Origin: Wuchereria bancrofti
Taxonomy: Eukaryota > Nematoda > Chromadorea > Rhabditida > Onchocercidae
Length of the DNA: 64,000 nt
Reading direction: 5' to 3'
Assembly: GCA_005281725.1 (NCBI GenBank)
Contig: SSBO01000003.1
Span: 4,030,495-4,094,494, forward strand
In this document: positions 1 through 12,500 of the stretch, piece after piece
Layout: the number at the start of each line of letters is the position of its first letter
Numbering within the stretch: the first letter of the stretch is position 1
Position numbers and translations under genes: made by a program
Notes under the pieces: model-generated
Told to the model about the DNA's origin: nothing
Databases searched by the model: none
Seen by the model: the letters and a program-made list of their open reading frames with translations, nothing else

Positions 1-253
1 GCTGGAAAAAAAAATTTTTTTTTCCTACATTTTTGTTAAAATATATTTTTGAAAGGCTCAAAATACAAGCATGAAAAAGAAAAAAAAACGNNNNNNNNNN
101 TATTGATTGTTGTTATGTTTAATTCTTCTAATCGCTCTAAAAATTAGCTAATTAAGCAAAATTGCTGGAAAAAAAAATTTTTTTTTCCTACATTTTTGTT
201 AAAATATATTTTTGAAAGGCTCAAAATACAAGCATGAAAAAGAAAAAAAAACG
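1..253. repeat. Perfect 90-bp direct duplication around an assembly gap
   Basis: Positions 1-90 and 164-253 are identical, including the A9T9 run and the A-rich tail. Ten Ns (91-100) follow the first copy and 63 bases of unique sequence precede the second. This looks like two contig ends that overlap but were not merged, or a short tandem duplication broken by a gap. No coding content is seen here. Confidence 0.9.
91..100. other. Assembly gap (10 N)
   Basis: Ten consecutive N characters. The exact ten suggests a placeholder of unknown size rather than a measured gap. Confidence 0.98.
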
Positions 254-952
254 ATGAAAATACATTCATACAAATTTTTTAGTAAGATTTTTTAATGAAA
301 AATTTTTCACAAATTTTAAAATTTCTGATTTATAACCTTAACAAATACAAAAATTTCTAAATTTATAACCTTACTCATAGTAACTAATACGCCTACAATT
401 AGTACAAGTATCATAATTCTTTGTAATATTAAAAAATACTAAAAACATAAAGCTATACTATAATATTATATTGTATCAGAAAATCGCTAAAAACGAAAGA
501 TCGCAGTAGAAGAAACAATAATTATTAGATAGGTTTTTTTAACATAAATTTTTTGATAAATTGATAATTATTGATAATAGTGATTTGTGATAGCTTTGTT
601 AATTACTAAATTATTAATTATTATTAATTTGATTTACTTCCATAATCAATATTCATCGTTGTATCGGACGAACTTTTCTTTACATCATGTTGCACACGTT
701 GTGTTAATTTATGAATATTATTTGATTCTGAATGACTTTTCATTGGCCTATAAAATTTATTTAAAAAAAAAAAAAACAAACATTTTAAAAATTTACATAT
801 AATATTTTATGTTTTTTCGGAAATTTTGAAAAAAAAAAACAAATATCTGAAAAATTTGCATATGATATCTTATTAAAAATAATTTCAAAAATTATAATGC
901 TTCTTAAAAAAAATTTTTAATGTAAAAAATTGTTAAAATAGAAAAGGATGAA
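254..952. other. Non-coding AT-rich stretch
   Basis: Very AT-rich sequence with A and T homopolymers and no credible reading frame. It lies downstream of the minus-strand terminal exon at 953-1141, so part of it may be that gene's 3' UTR. Confidence 0.5.
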
Positions 953-1141
953 CTAATACAATATAGGCCCAGGCCATAATCCAGAAATAGGTTGGCCATT
1001 AAGAATATGTGATGCATCATAGAAACTTTCATTAGATGCAACTGATGCATAATCTGTTGGAATGGTTGACGTATCGGTGACAATTGAATATGGCTCTAAT
1101 TTAATGTTAGTAGTATGACTGATACGTTTCCGTGAGTGTAC
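953..1141 (-). CDS. Orphan C-terminal exon of an unrecognised protein
   Basis: On the minus strand a splice acceptor (ending GTGCAG, AG at 1143-1142) opens a 62-codon frame that ends at a TAG stop (955-953). The predicted tail starts VHSRKRISH, is rich in Ser, Thr and Tyr, and ends GLWPGPILY. Codon use is much less A/T-homopolymeric than the surrounding DNA, which argues for real coding sequence. I do not recognise the family. No matching upstream exon was found between here and 3500, so the rest of the gene would lie across a long intron or be interrupted by assembly problems near the gap. It could also be a chance frame. Confidence 0.35.
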   Translation of the reverse strand, partial: VHSRKRISHTTNIKLEPYSIVTDTSTIPTDYASVASNESFYDASHILNGQPISGLWPGPILY

Positions 1142-2004
1142 CTGCACATTACTTTCATATAAATGAAAAGAAAAAAAAAACAAAGGGGAAAAAGAAATTC
1201 AAAATTTGCATTTTAATTAAAATTGAATTTTAGGACAAATATTTAATTAAAAATAAGAATCTTCTCAATTGTAAATTTTCACTTCGACTTTTTTTTCAAA
1301 AAATTGTTTACATTGTTTCCTAAAAAAAAAAACAATTTTTTTCACTTTTCAAACTTTTCAAATTTAAATTCTATTATTGGATAAAAGTTAATGTTTATTA
1401 AAAATTTATTCTCATATAAAAAGTTTAAAAGAATCAAATTGGATATAAATAGAAAATTAAATTCAAAAATACTTAATATAATTATTGAGTAAAAAAAACT
1501 CTGCTTAAATATAAAAATTCAGAAAAATTATTGTAAATGAAATGTATCAAATCAAAATAATCAGTTAAATGAACCATTATTAAATGAAGTAACCAGTTAG
1601 GAATGAAATATTGAACAGAAATAAAAGTAAAATGAAAAATGTTAAATTTTTTAAATTAATATTAAAAGCTAATAAGTATTAAAAATACTACTTATTCCTG
1701 CATAATTAATAATTCTAGAAGAAAAAAGAAACCATATCATTCAGCTAATTAATATCTCTTATGATTAAAATTAAATGACATATTTTAAGTTTATAATTGT
1801 AATTGATATTTGACTATTTTATGAAATTTTGAAACTTTATTGAAAAATGAAAAGTTTTTTTTTGCTTTCCTTTTTATTTAATTATTATATACAACTAAAA
1901 ATTTTTTTTCATTTGAAATTTTTTAAAAGTTAACAAATGGAAATAAAATTAGATAAGCGGTAATAATGATTGGAAACTGGTTTATCTGTTTGAATTTCTT
2001 TAAC

Positions 2005-2070
2005 AGAAAAGAAGAGAAAGAGGGAGAGGCAGAGGAAGAGGGAGAGGGAGAGAAAGAAAGAAGGAAAGGG
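2005..2070. repeat. Polypurine (GA-rich) tract
   Basis: About 65 bases of almost pure A and G, built from degenerate GAGAGG and GAAAG units. Complementary pyrimidine tracts occur about 250 and 500 bp downstream. Confidence 0.85.
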
Positions 2071-2276
2071 TTGAAAAGATGAGAAGAGAGAAGTGAAAGA
2101 AATAGTTAAGAGAGATATCAAACTTCCTATTTACCTTTGTCTAATCTTTCTCATTCTAAAAATTCCTTATGAAGAGAATTTAGTTCATCTTTGCTAATCA
2201 TCAATAACTCTTAACATTGTTCTCTTCACCTCTTCTTCTCGATCTCTTACATTATCACTCTTTTGACCTTTCACTT

Positions 2277-2346
2277 CCCTCTCTCTTTCTCTTTCCTCTT
2301 TGCTTATTCTCCTCCCCCCTCTCTCTCTCTCTCTCTCTCTCCCTCT
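2277..2346. repeat. (CT)n microsatellite in a polypyrimidine tract
   Basis: Polypyrimidine sequence with about ten uninterrupted CT units at 2320-2340. A second, shorter CT/TCTG tract lies at 2549-2585. Confidence 0.9.
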
Positions 2347-3387
2347 GCAATTGTTAAGACATTGTGGTATTTTGCAAATGGCCGGCATTTTGAGAAAATT
2401 TTTGTCGAATGTTTGAATGCAATAAGTTGTTACTTCTTCATTACTTTCATTCTCTATTTCTATTTTATCATCATTCTATTTTACTTTTCCTAGCATTCTT
2501 TCCTATTTGTTATTTTAAATTTGATTTAAAAAAAAATTACACTATTCTCTGTCTCTGTCTCTCTCTCCCTCTCCCTCCCCTCTCTTTTTATATCATATTC
2601 TCATTGAAATAATTCGCAATATTTTATCGACATTTTGAATGGCTCTAAAAAAAGATTAAGTTACTAAAAATTTATTGTTTCTTTCTTTTTTTCTTTTTCC
2701 TTTTTTTGTTTTTCAATTTCATTATAGCGTTATTTAAATTAATGCAAGAATTTATCATTTTTGAATGTGTGATTTAATTGATTACAAGTTTCTTCACCAA
2801 TTTTTAATTTTTGAATAAATTTATATTTTTATTATCATTCAATTTATCAATTCATTTGTAATATACTATTATGGATAATCATAATATTCACATGTTAGCA
2901 CTGTTATATATTTTGGAAGTTATATCGCTTTTTCTAAAACTAAATATGCTAATTAGTTGGATCTCTTTCTTTGATAATAAATAATCAAGAGTAAAAAAAC
3001 AAATAAAAGATTTAAATAAATTTGTAAATATATAATTGAATTAAGTCTTATCATTGCTTTCTTCATATGCTTCCATTCATTCTTCTTCCACTTACTAATA
3101 TTGTCTTGTTTTTGTTTTTCTTCATTTGAAAAGTTTCGTTAAATATCAATAAATTCACTTCATAGGAAACGAAAAATATGTATGGGAATGGATGAGAAGC
3201 GATAGTGTGACAGTTTCAGGTTATCAGTGTTTGTCATCTCATTCATCACTAATAGAGAAATTCAGTTTACAAGCAAATGAATTATATGTGAGAACATATA
3301 ATTCAGATTAGATTAGGACGAAGTATACTATTCAAATGTAATGAATAATTAAATAATTTAAAATATTTTAAAAGTGAAGTTATTTTT

Positions 3388-3389
3388 AG
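3388..3389 (+). promoter_or_regulatory. Candidate trans-splice acceptor of the CACHD1 gene
   Basis: TATTTTTAG is followed by a stretch with no further AG acceptor of quality before the start codon at 3514. This suits a nematode spliced-leader site and implies a 5' UTR of about 124 nt. Inferred from consensus only. Confidence 0.4.
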
Positions 3390-3396
3390 GTGTGAA

Positions 3397-3486
3397 ATGG
3401 ATCAAGGGATGATGAACACTGCAAAATTTACGTTGTCAAATTATGAATTCAATCAATTTGCTGCATCATTCATCTTTTATCACTGA
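3397..3486 (+). other. Upstream ORF (29 codons) in the presumed CACHD1 5' UTR
   Basis: If the messenger starts at the 3390 acceptor, the first AUG (3397) opens a 29-codon frame starting MDQGMMN that ends at TGA 3484-3486. That is 27 nt before the main AUG. The later ATG at 3514 is chosen as the real start because it alone gives a signal peptide joined to the protein. Confidence 0.35.
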
Positions 3487-3513
3487 TAATTCAATCATTC
3501 TGTATTCACTTCA

Positions 3514-6500
3514 ATGTATCCTTATTTGACTCCAATAATTGCTTTAGCTATTGTTAATATGACTTTTGTCACAATCACAGCATTGTATCATCAGCATCAG
3601 GATGTCATACGTGAAAATTACATCACACTCGCAGCGCATTTTACAGCTGATCAATTGTATAAAACGCACCGATTGCAGGTTAATGAGTTGCTCGGTGTAC
3701 CTGTCATACAGGTATAACTTTCGTTAAATTTATAAATAATTCATTATTTGATTTACAAAATTATGACAAAAAAGAAATAAAAAACGTGTAACTTTCTGAA
3801 CCTATTTTATTACTTTTTCAAAATGACAATTGTATTTTGTAGTTTATATGAAACGTGGGTGTGTTTTACACATAAAAAACTTTGTTTATCCCGAAAACTT
3901 TCAGTTTATTGTACGTGACATAAGTACTAATTAACTAATTACTAATTAATTAACACTTAACTATTAGTTATTAATTTGTAGTCAATTATTGATGGTTTGG
4001 ATTTCAAACGGACAATTCTTAACTCTTCACTGATACGTGATATAACGAATCGATTGGATGCACAATTTGCAAAGTATTGTAATTTATTAACTGAAACAAA
4101 GAAATACATTTCAAGCAGTTCACAACCAGATTGGATCACTTTTCGTGATTACAGATCAATGATGGAATGTGCACGGATTACACCAGGACATTTAAGGTTT
4201 TTTTGAATAAAAGCTTCTTTATTCACTATAAACTGGATAAAAAAAAATTTTTTTTTTTGGCTTATTTAAATTGTTTTGTTTAAAGTGCTAGGATTTAAAA
4301 TTGATTAATTTAAAATGCTAAAATGTCTTACATTACATAGTATTTTCAACATTACATGATGTATGATATTTATCTTATTTTCCTTTCTGTTATAACTATT
4401 AGAAAAGCTGATTGATCATTTTTCCTTTTTTTCTACTTTCTAATTGGACTATTTTAAGTTATGAAGAACAGTTTGGTACACGTGTAAACATGACCAGTGG
4501 ATGCTTGATATCAACCAAACAACCATCAAAATTCTTGTATTATGCTGAGACGAATTTGACATCAGGTAGCGTGGAATTTTTACGTTTTAATTTAAATTCG
4601 TAGACATTTGATTTCAGCATTTTCTAGATGAAAGTCGAAAATATCGCAATGCATATGACCTGTCTATGACTTTATAACTCAATTAATATAATTAATGATC
4701 AGATTTACTATTCTGATAAAATGTTTAATAAGTTGTTTGCATTTAGTTTTGCATACAAATGCACTTGATAGTGCAATTCGATGGCAATATATTATTGGTA
4801 TCAGTGGACCACATATCGAATATCCCGCACATGCCGTCCCAATTCATAAACGAAGACATTGGGGTCCATTTCTTGCTGCTGCTTTGCCTCAAAAACGACG
4901 TGTTATAATTCTTATCGATGCAGGTTTGTTTATTTATAAGAATTTGTCGGCATATTTGTGAAGGGATATTAAGAGAGATGGAAAGAATAAGAGAGAAATA
5001 TATATAATTAATATTCTCTACTTATGTTATGCGTTATCAATAATATCAAATTCAAAAAAAAAGGAATAGAAGTTGAAATGTTCCATTGATCAATAAGATC
5101 AGAAGATAGGTTTATTATTACTCACATATTGCTAAAACTAATCAAAATAAGGCTAATCATCTTTTGATTTTGATACCCAATATTCGCAGCATTTCAATAA
5201 AATTTTGGTAATAAAGACATCATTTCAAGCAAGTAAAACTATCGGTGATTTTTATAGGTTTAAAGTTATGATATACTTCGAAAAATCTGGATTTGATCAA
5301 ATGGCTTAATATTTACTTTGATCTTCAAGTGTTTCAGGTACTCTTCTTACTGATATGCATCTAGCTAAAGCAAAAAGTGTCGCAAAAATCCTTCTTGATG
5401 GTGCTGTTCCTGGAGATAGGTAACTTTTGATGCTTTCTGGTGACTTCTAAAATTTTATCTACGGATTTATTCTTGTTTTCTTGCAGTTTTATCTACAAAT
5501 TTATTCTTGACTTTACTATGAGAGTAGTTAAGATTGACTAATTGCTTGATGTTAATATTAAATTTTTGTTGGTGATGATTGACTGATAGACAAACTGTTT
5601 TGCTTGCATCTAAGATATATCCGAGCAATGATTAAACTTATCTTTTGGTCATCGCTCAACTGCACATTCTTGATGGCAATCGTGAAAACAGTCTAATCTT
5701 TGAATGAATGATTGGGATTGAATGACCTTTTCAAACCAACACATATCATCATGTCTCTGATTTTACTTGAAGCTGAAAGGAAAAGTATATAACATTATCT
5801 TACTGTCTTATCACAGTTAATCTTATTGTTAATTGGATTACAGATTGGATTTCGTAGGAGATTTTATTCATTCATTGAGTATTTTGAAAAGTTATTTGCA
5901 ATTAAAATTTCAAGATTTGAAATGCACAGGTATATGGTGATTGTGTCAAATGGAACAGATAATACCAAAGCTTGCAAAAATCAAAATTTCTTGGGTGTAA
6001 CGAATGAACAGATTGCCGTAATGACAGCTTTTATAGAAGCATTTGAACGAGGTAATCAGAAAGCATATTCACATACCAATGCTATTCAAATGGCCTGTAG
6101 ATTATTTGTTGAGGTAAGTGAAGTGTGTGTTTTTTTTTCTTCAAATCAGTATGTTCAAAAATTAAAAATTAGAATTTATCGAGTGACATAAAGGTGAAAA
6201 AATTGTTTTGCAAAATTTTTCTATTATCGAGGTAAAGCGTATTGTTTTACAAGACTCATACTTACCATATCATAGTTTTACATAACTCATTTATCTATAT
6301 ATACGTTGGAGTTAGCATCTAAAATCTAAGAATTGTTGAAGTGTTTTATTCTTATCTTTTTTCAAATCATAAATCATGGAATTTATGGTGTTTTATGTTC
6401 TTTTTCTTTAATATGATTGAAAAGAAAATGATAAACAAAATCGACTATGCGATTTTAGAACATAGAATTATTTATAAAAATCCTAAAATTGTCCATCTTA

Positions 6501-9500
6501 TATTTCTTCTGATTTTTCTTTATAAGTTTGTTACTTTTTTGCTTTAATCCTTGAAGCAGAAAAGCAATAAGTGGAAAAAATATTTATTAATTGCTTGATT
6601 TAAAATATTCTCATGATCACAGTTTCGTTTGAAATTGTTTTGTCATCAAGAGCATTCTTTTTTCTCTTTATTAAGTCTAATTTACTTTGGCATCTATTTT
6701 TTTCTAGGAAGAAGTTTTTGACCGAGAACATGACAGAAATGAATTCCAACATAATATTTTGTTTTACATCAGCCGAGGTGTTATGTCAGAATTGGGTGAA
6801 GCAGCTTCAGTCTTAAGTACTGTGGCGGAAATTGTTCTAGAAGCGAATATTCGCGTGAAAATTAACACTCTGGCGCTGAGCGATGGTATGCAAATCTTTT
6901 TGATATTTTGTTGTGAACAAATAGTTGTTGATGATTCAACTAGGAGTAATTATTTCTTTCTTTTCTAATAAATTAAATTAAGCCATGAGATTATTTAGTT
7001 TACCGTTAAATTGAAACATAAATTGTTTTAAATTCTGCTTCTTATATGTTTCATTCTGAACATAGTTCTCGGTTTCAACAACCTTTTGCAAATAAAGGGT
7101 TCTATTCTTATTTAATATTTCTCTCTAATATATTTTGGGATTTGCTTTTTTTGAACTTAGATAATACAACATGCAGCGGTGGAATTAGGTGTAGTAAGAA
7201 TTGTTTCAGATTTAAAATTGTTTCCGATGGCAAAATAAAGAAATAAAATAAAAGTTTTTTCTGACAGTATTTTAGAGATTTTAGTTACAGGTGATGAAAC
7301 CCCACTTTTTTGGTCTTACGAATTTTTGAAAAGCATTGCGGAAATGAATTTTACGAAATACCAGCAATCGCTTGGCGAAAAGTTGAAGGCAGCCTTGAAA
7401 AAAACAATAATACCAGGGAAGGTGTGGTAATTTTTTCCTTCATGATATTAAACTAATAATTTATTGCACTAATGGTGATTAACTTTATAGACTCATTTAG
7501 TCAACTGATAAGTGATAATTTATTAATTATTAATTACAGATGATTTCAATTGGAACTAATGAACATGCAACATTAACATTACTCCAAATGTTTGAACTTC
7601 TTTCCACTGTTAATCATAAGAAACTGCTAACTTATTCATCAAACGAAAAATTATTTTGGTCGTATCCTTATAGCGAATATCAGGCAACATTAGTTTCTCT
7701 ATCAACCAGCATACAGAAAGATAATAAATTGGTACGACTATATCGTTTATAATATTAATTTTTTTAAGTTGCCTTTATATTTTCAAAAAAAAAAAGAAAA
7801 TTCTCCTTTTTAATCTGTCAAATAAGGACGAAATTTTCTAGGAGGCTGTGGTTGGCATGGATTTGAACTTGGATATAATTGCTGATGTTATCAAATATAA
7901 TGATTTAGTAGTCATGGCACCAGCAAAAACTAGATTACGAATTTTTCTTTGTGATCTGCAAGGGTGATTTTTTTATTTTTTTTTTCTTTTTGTGTTTTCT
8001 TTCCAAAAAAAATAATTTGTACAGTTGAAGATCTCTTAGAAAAAGTAAAAAAGAAAGCGAAGTTGATAAGCTATATTTTTTATTATTACATTTTTTGGAA
8101 AGGTTCGAAAACGATGAACAAAAGGAGCGGAAAAAAAATTTGTAAACAGAAATGCTATGAGAGCTATTATTTGATATATGGTAAGGTTGCCATGAAGGGT
8201 AAACTATGTGTCTTTTTTTTTCTTATTCAGACTTTTCTTGGGAGTAATATTTTAAGAAATTTCAAAGCATTTTGGCATTATGGAATTGAAAATGTTTAGT
8301 CGTGTTATCATCGCTTCTCATATGCGTAAAACATCACCATGGCCTTTACATATTGGTACGTTGGAAACTTGGTCAGAAAAAGATTTTTGGCTTAGTGAGC
8401 ATTTCTCAATGGAAGAAATCAGCGAAGGTTCATTCGAAATTGTAAAGGAAGAAGTGATAGAGAAAGTGAAATTAAAATACACCTGGATGCGGGTATCTTT
8501 TTCATTATCTGTTGTTTTAGCGAGAATTTTGCTATAAAATTTTGTTTTTTAGTAAAAGTTTGATACAAATAACGTTAATTAAACTTAAACTTTAACTAGA
8601 ATTATAAGTAAGAATAAAGAGGAAATCATCAACCTTATAACATTAGTAATTCGGTATTTTCTCTTAAGTAAAACAACAGAAGTGGCCTGTGCTACAAGAT
8701 TTCTAGAATCATTTTTTAGTGAAGTGTATAAAGAATCAAAAAAAAAAACAGTCGTGAGAGATAGAATCGACTTAATCGACAAAATTTTTTTATCTCTCTT
8801 TATATTCTCTTCCATACATCGTGAAATACTTCTTTTCCATAACCATACTTTATTAATTTATCCATTAAATAACTTAATGTAAATATAAAATCATATAAGT
8901 ATTTTGCATAAATTTACTTTTATTAGTTATTTTTCAGCTGAAAAATGCACCATATGTTGTTGCTATGGCAGTTAAAGTGGACGAAATAGAGCCCAAGATT
9001 TCTATGCTTTTAAAAAATTCAAAACGGGAATATTTACTGGATAATCTTGTTTACCACCGTCTCGATATTCAGGTTTTTTTACTTATTAAACTCAACATAA
9101 TCTTGGAAAAATTTTTACTTGAGTTTTCCATACAACATTTAAATAAATTTATTTCAGAGAGATTCATCACTTTTCTATTGCTCACACTTTGGTTATCTTT
9201 CAACCATGAAATTAGGTGGTGTTTACTTAAGCCCAAGCTGTTTTACTGTTTCTTCATTACAACGTCCTCCATCTCCGCAGTGGATTGCGAATTATTGGGT
9301 ATACTTAGGTATTTTTTATAAGTGGTTTTCATTTTGTTATAATTTTTACGTCATATAGGACAAAATAAAATGAAATTAAGAAAAAAAAATGATTCTATGC
9401 ATGTATGGAAGAAAACCTGCTATTAGGTAAGTTTTCTTCGCACTTGCATCAATAAAAATTAGATACCTGTTATAACTGAATTTCAGTTTTACTTCTAGTA

Positions 9501-12500
9501 AGATATATTTAGGTATTTTTTATAAATCTTTTCTATTTTATTATGATTTTTCGTCATATATAACAGAATTTACATCATTTTTACGTCATATATAACAGAT
9601 TTTACATAACAGAAACGTCTAGTAGGTGTGTTTTTTGAGGTGATCCGTTCGGATTAATTCGAAATACTGGTATTCGATTGAGTGTTCGTGAACATGTTGG
9701 TGCACTATCTGGTATCATACCGCACTGGCGTGATAAAACAGCAAGTGATTCACATGAATTTGTCTTACGACGTTATATAGCTACATCACGAGGTGTTATG
9801 ATAACTTATCCGGCAACTGTAATTCGCGACAATTATGAACCTGATTTGCAACTATGGTTAGTTAATTCTTATCATTTTCAGATTTAGAATTTCGATCATT
9901 AAATTTTATCAAGTTTACTGACTTGTTTAACCTGATGCAATTTTCTTGACTTTGACTAGAATTGGCATTTAAGATACCAAAAATTAATATTATTTTAATA
10001 TTTTAAAAGGCTTTGAATTTTGTGTCAGTGTTTTTAAGTAAACTTCCAAGCAGTTGAGTTAATGCAAGAAATAGAATCTTTCATGCTAGAATGTGAATTT
10101 TATTTCGAGGATTTTAATTCTTGTTAATGATTTTTGCTTTGATGTAAGTTTAAAACGAATCGACAGCCATCTTATGGATATAATTTGCTTTTTTTTCCTC
10201 CTTTATTTCATTTTTGTTTAGGTATGTGCGCGCTAATGAATTTCCCGGAAGAATCGTTGTGACAGGGCCATTCCTGGAAGATAACGTAGGACAAGTTGTA
10301 ACAATTTCAACTGCTGTTTTCGAAGGTAATTTTATAGCAGAATTTCTAGTTCTTAGAAATTGTCTTCTTCCTTTTCAAGAACTTATAATTAGAGTTCTCT
10401 CCATCAATATTTTAAAAATGTTTTTTTTTTAGGTCAAGCTGGAAGTATGCACAATTCCAAAGACCAAGTTTTTGCTGTGGTTGCGATGGATGTAACCGTG
10501 GGATTTTTTTCAAAATTGCTACGAAGCGCGATTAATGTTTGTAGAGAGGTTTATTTTTGCTCGTTGCCATAATTTCTATCATAATAATTTTTAAGGAGTC
10601 ATATAATTAAATAAGATTCAGAAGATTTCTGTATGTTTTAAAAAAGCAAACATAGCAACACGTTTGAATTAACTATAACCTTTCAGTTTTTGATGATTTT
10701 CAGTCACGACGTTGCGTTTTGTTCGATGACTTAGGTAATGTGATTTCACGTGGAATAGAAACGAGTGTCTCCAGTAAAAAAACTCGGTCCTATGGAAGGA
10801 GCGTTTCCTGGAATGCCGTCGAACGTTTCCATATCAGTTATCTAGAGCCTCAACTTGCAACATATTTAATCACAAAAACAAAATTTGTTCAAAAAAAGCA
10901 GTGTATGCAATGGGCTACTCGTTCAGTTGAACGTTTCTTTCGATTTAATATTTCATATTCTGATGCTTTAACCGTAAATTTTTCTTCAAATGTTTTTTTC
11001 TCTTTTTATTTTTAAATATGTTTATTCGTTTACTCAAGTTTTGTTAATGAGCAGATGTTGTAGTAAAAAAAGAAGTATAATTAGGTTTTGCTACTTTAAA
11101 TAATGATTAAATATATCTTCAGATTCCATGTGATGATATCAGCTCATTACCTGGTATGAAATTAGGAAGTATTCGTGCAGAAGTGATTCCGGTGCCACAA
11201 ACAAATTTGTTTCTTGCTCTTATAAATGAAAGTTGTGATCCACAACATCCTATCCAAGTATTATCAATTTTACCCATATCTTTTTTTTACATTTATATCT
11301 TGTCTACGGAAGAAGAATCACATTTGTGGTCTTTCACAATATTTCACATAAAAATACATTAAGCAGACGAAGATTTTCTCAGCTGAAATTATCTTTCTTC
11401 AAATTCTTAACCTATGGCTATAAATTATCGTTTTGTTCATTTTTATACGAAATATCTATCCATATTTAATTTTTTCAATTACTAAAGGATTTTTAAAACT
11501 CTTCCTAATATTTGCTATTTCATTAGTGATTTTTTAGTTTTAAATATGACTTTCCATATTTCAGGCATTTTGTCCATGTTCAGTTAGTGATCGTCGTTGT
11601 CTCCTTTGCACTCGTTTCGATGTTGCGGAATGTGAATGTCCATGTCAGTGTCCATTAAACTGCAATACACGATGTTCGCTGAGTTCATCAAATGCTTCAC
11701 TTTATCCGGTAATTTCTTGTCTAAGATGGACAATGTATCGTATATGTAGCTATTATTTATAACGTGCATTGTAGTATTATTAATTAATTCATTATGGGTT
11801 GGTATTTATTACAATTTGTATTAATTCTTCGTGATAGAAAACTTCAGGAAACATCGGATTTTTGGTAGGCTGTAAGTAAGAATTAAATTCGAGCATCATT
11901 CATTTAGATCAACAACAGATTGTCATTTATAAGAAAGTTGAGAATTTGATGTGATTTTTGTTCATTTTCAGAAAACCTCTTTTGTACCAAATGTGGAATG
12001 TTCAGGTTTAGAGGAATGTCCGGTAATGGCTGCAGTTATTCCATTCAGTGCTAGACCATTGCAGAAAACTGTATTATCAGAATGCATCAATATCAAGTAC
12101 TGTTTCTTTTTTAATTTTTATTAAAAATTTCAAACGACATTTAGTCTAATTATTTGGTTCTTTGAATTCTTATAAATAAAAAAGAAAGTAGTATTATATT
12201 ATAATATATAATAAAACGTGTAGTTTTGCTGATTGTGAAATTATTAAATTTCTGAACAAAATCAGATTTAGTTGAAATACATTTGTGAAATAATTGCAGA
12301 TGTGAAAATTATAAAACGGTAGATGATTGTCTGGGTGTACTGGGATGTCAATGGTGTGCATTTGATAGCGATGGGCAAACGCTTCTTCTTAACCCTTCTT
12401 GCGTCTTCGCTGATCAGTGCTTTGGTGGTACAAAAGGAAGACGTATTCGAGGTGCTTTTTTATTTTAATCTTGATTTTATAGCTATTATGAATGAAATGC

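Larger units (their letters stand above)
1142..3389. other. Intergenic interval with purine and pyrimidine tracts
   Basis: No convincing exon on either strand. It contains a purine-only tract near 2005-2070 and pyrimidine tracts at 2277-2346 and 2549-2585, and probably includes the promoter of the CACHD1 gene. Confidence 0.5.

Noticed and set aside
2194..2388. Minus-strand Arg/Glu-rich open frame
   Set aside because: It simply reads through the CT/GA microsatellite; no splice context or protein-like composition.
5844..5929. Extra CACHD1 exon before 5930
   Set aside because: Including it breaks the frame. Direct joining of 5419 to 5930 gives an uninterrupted VWA sequence ([12 protein letters not shown]).
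9299..9308. Shorter end for CACHD1 exon 13 at 9298
   Set aside because: Phase would not match exon 14. Extending to 9308 gives WVYLGDPFGL and restores the frame.
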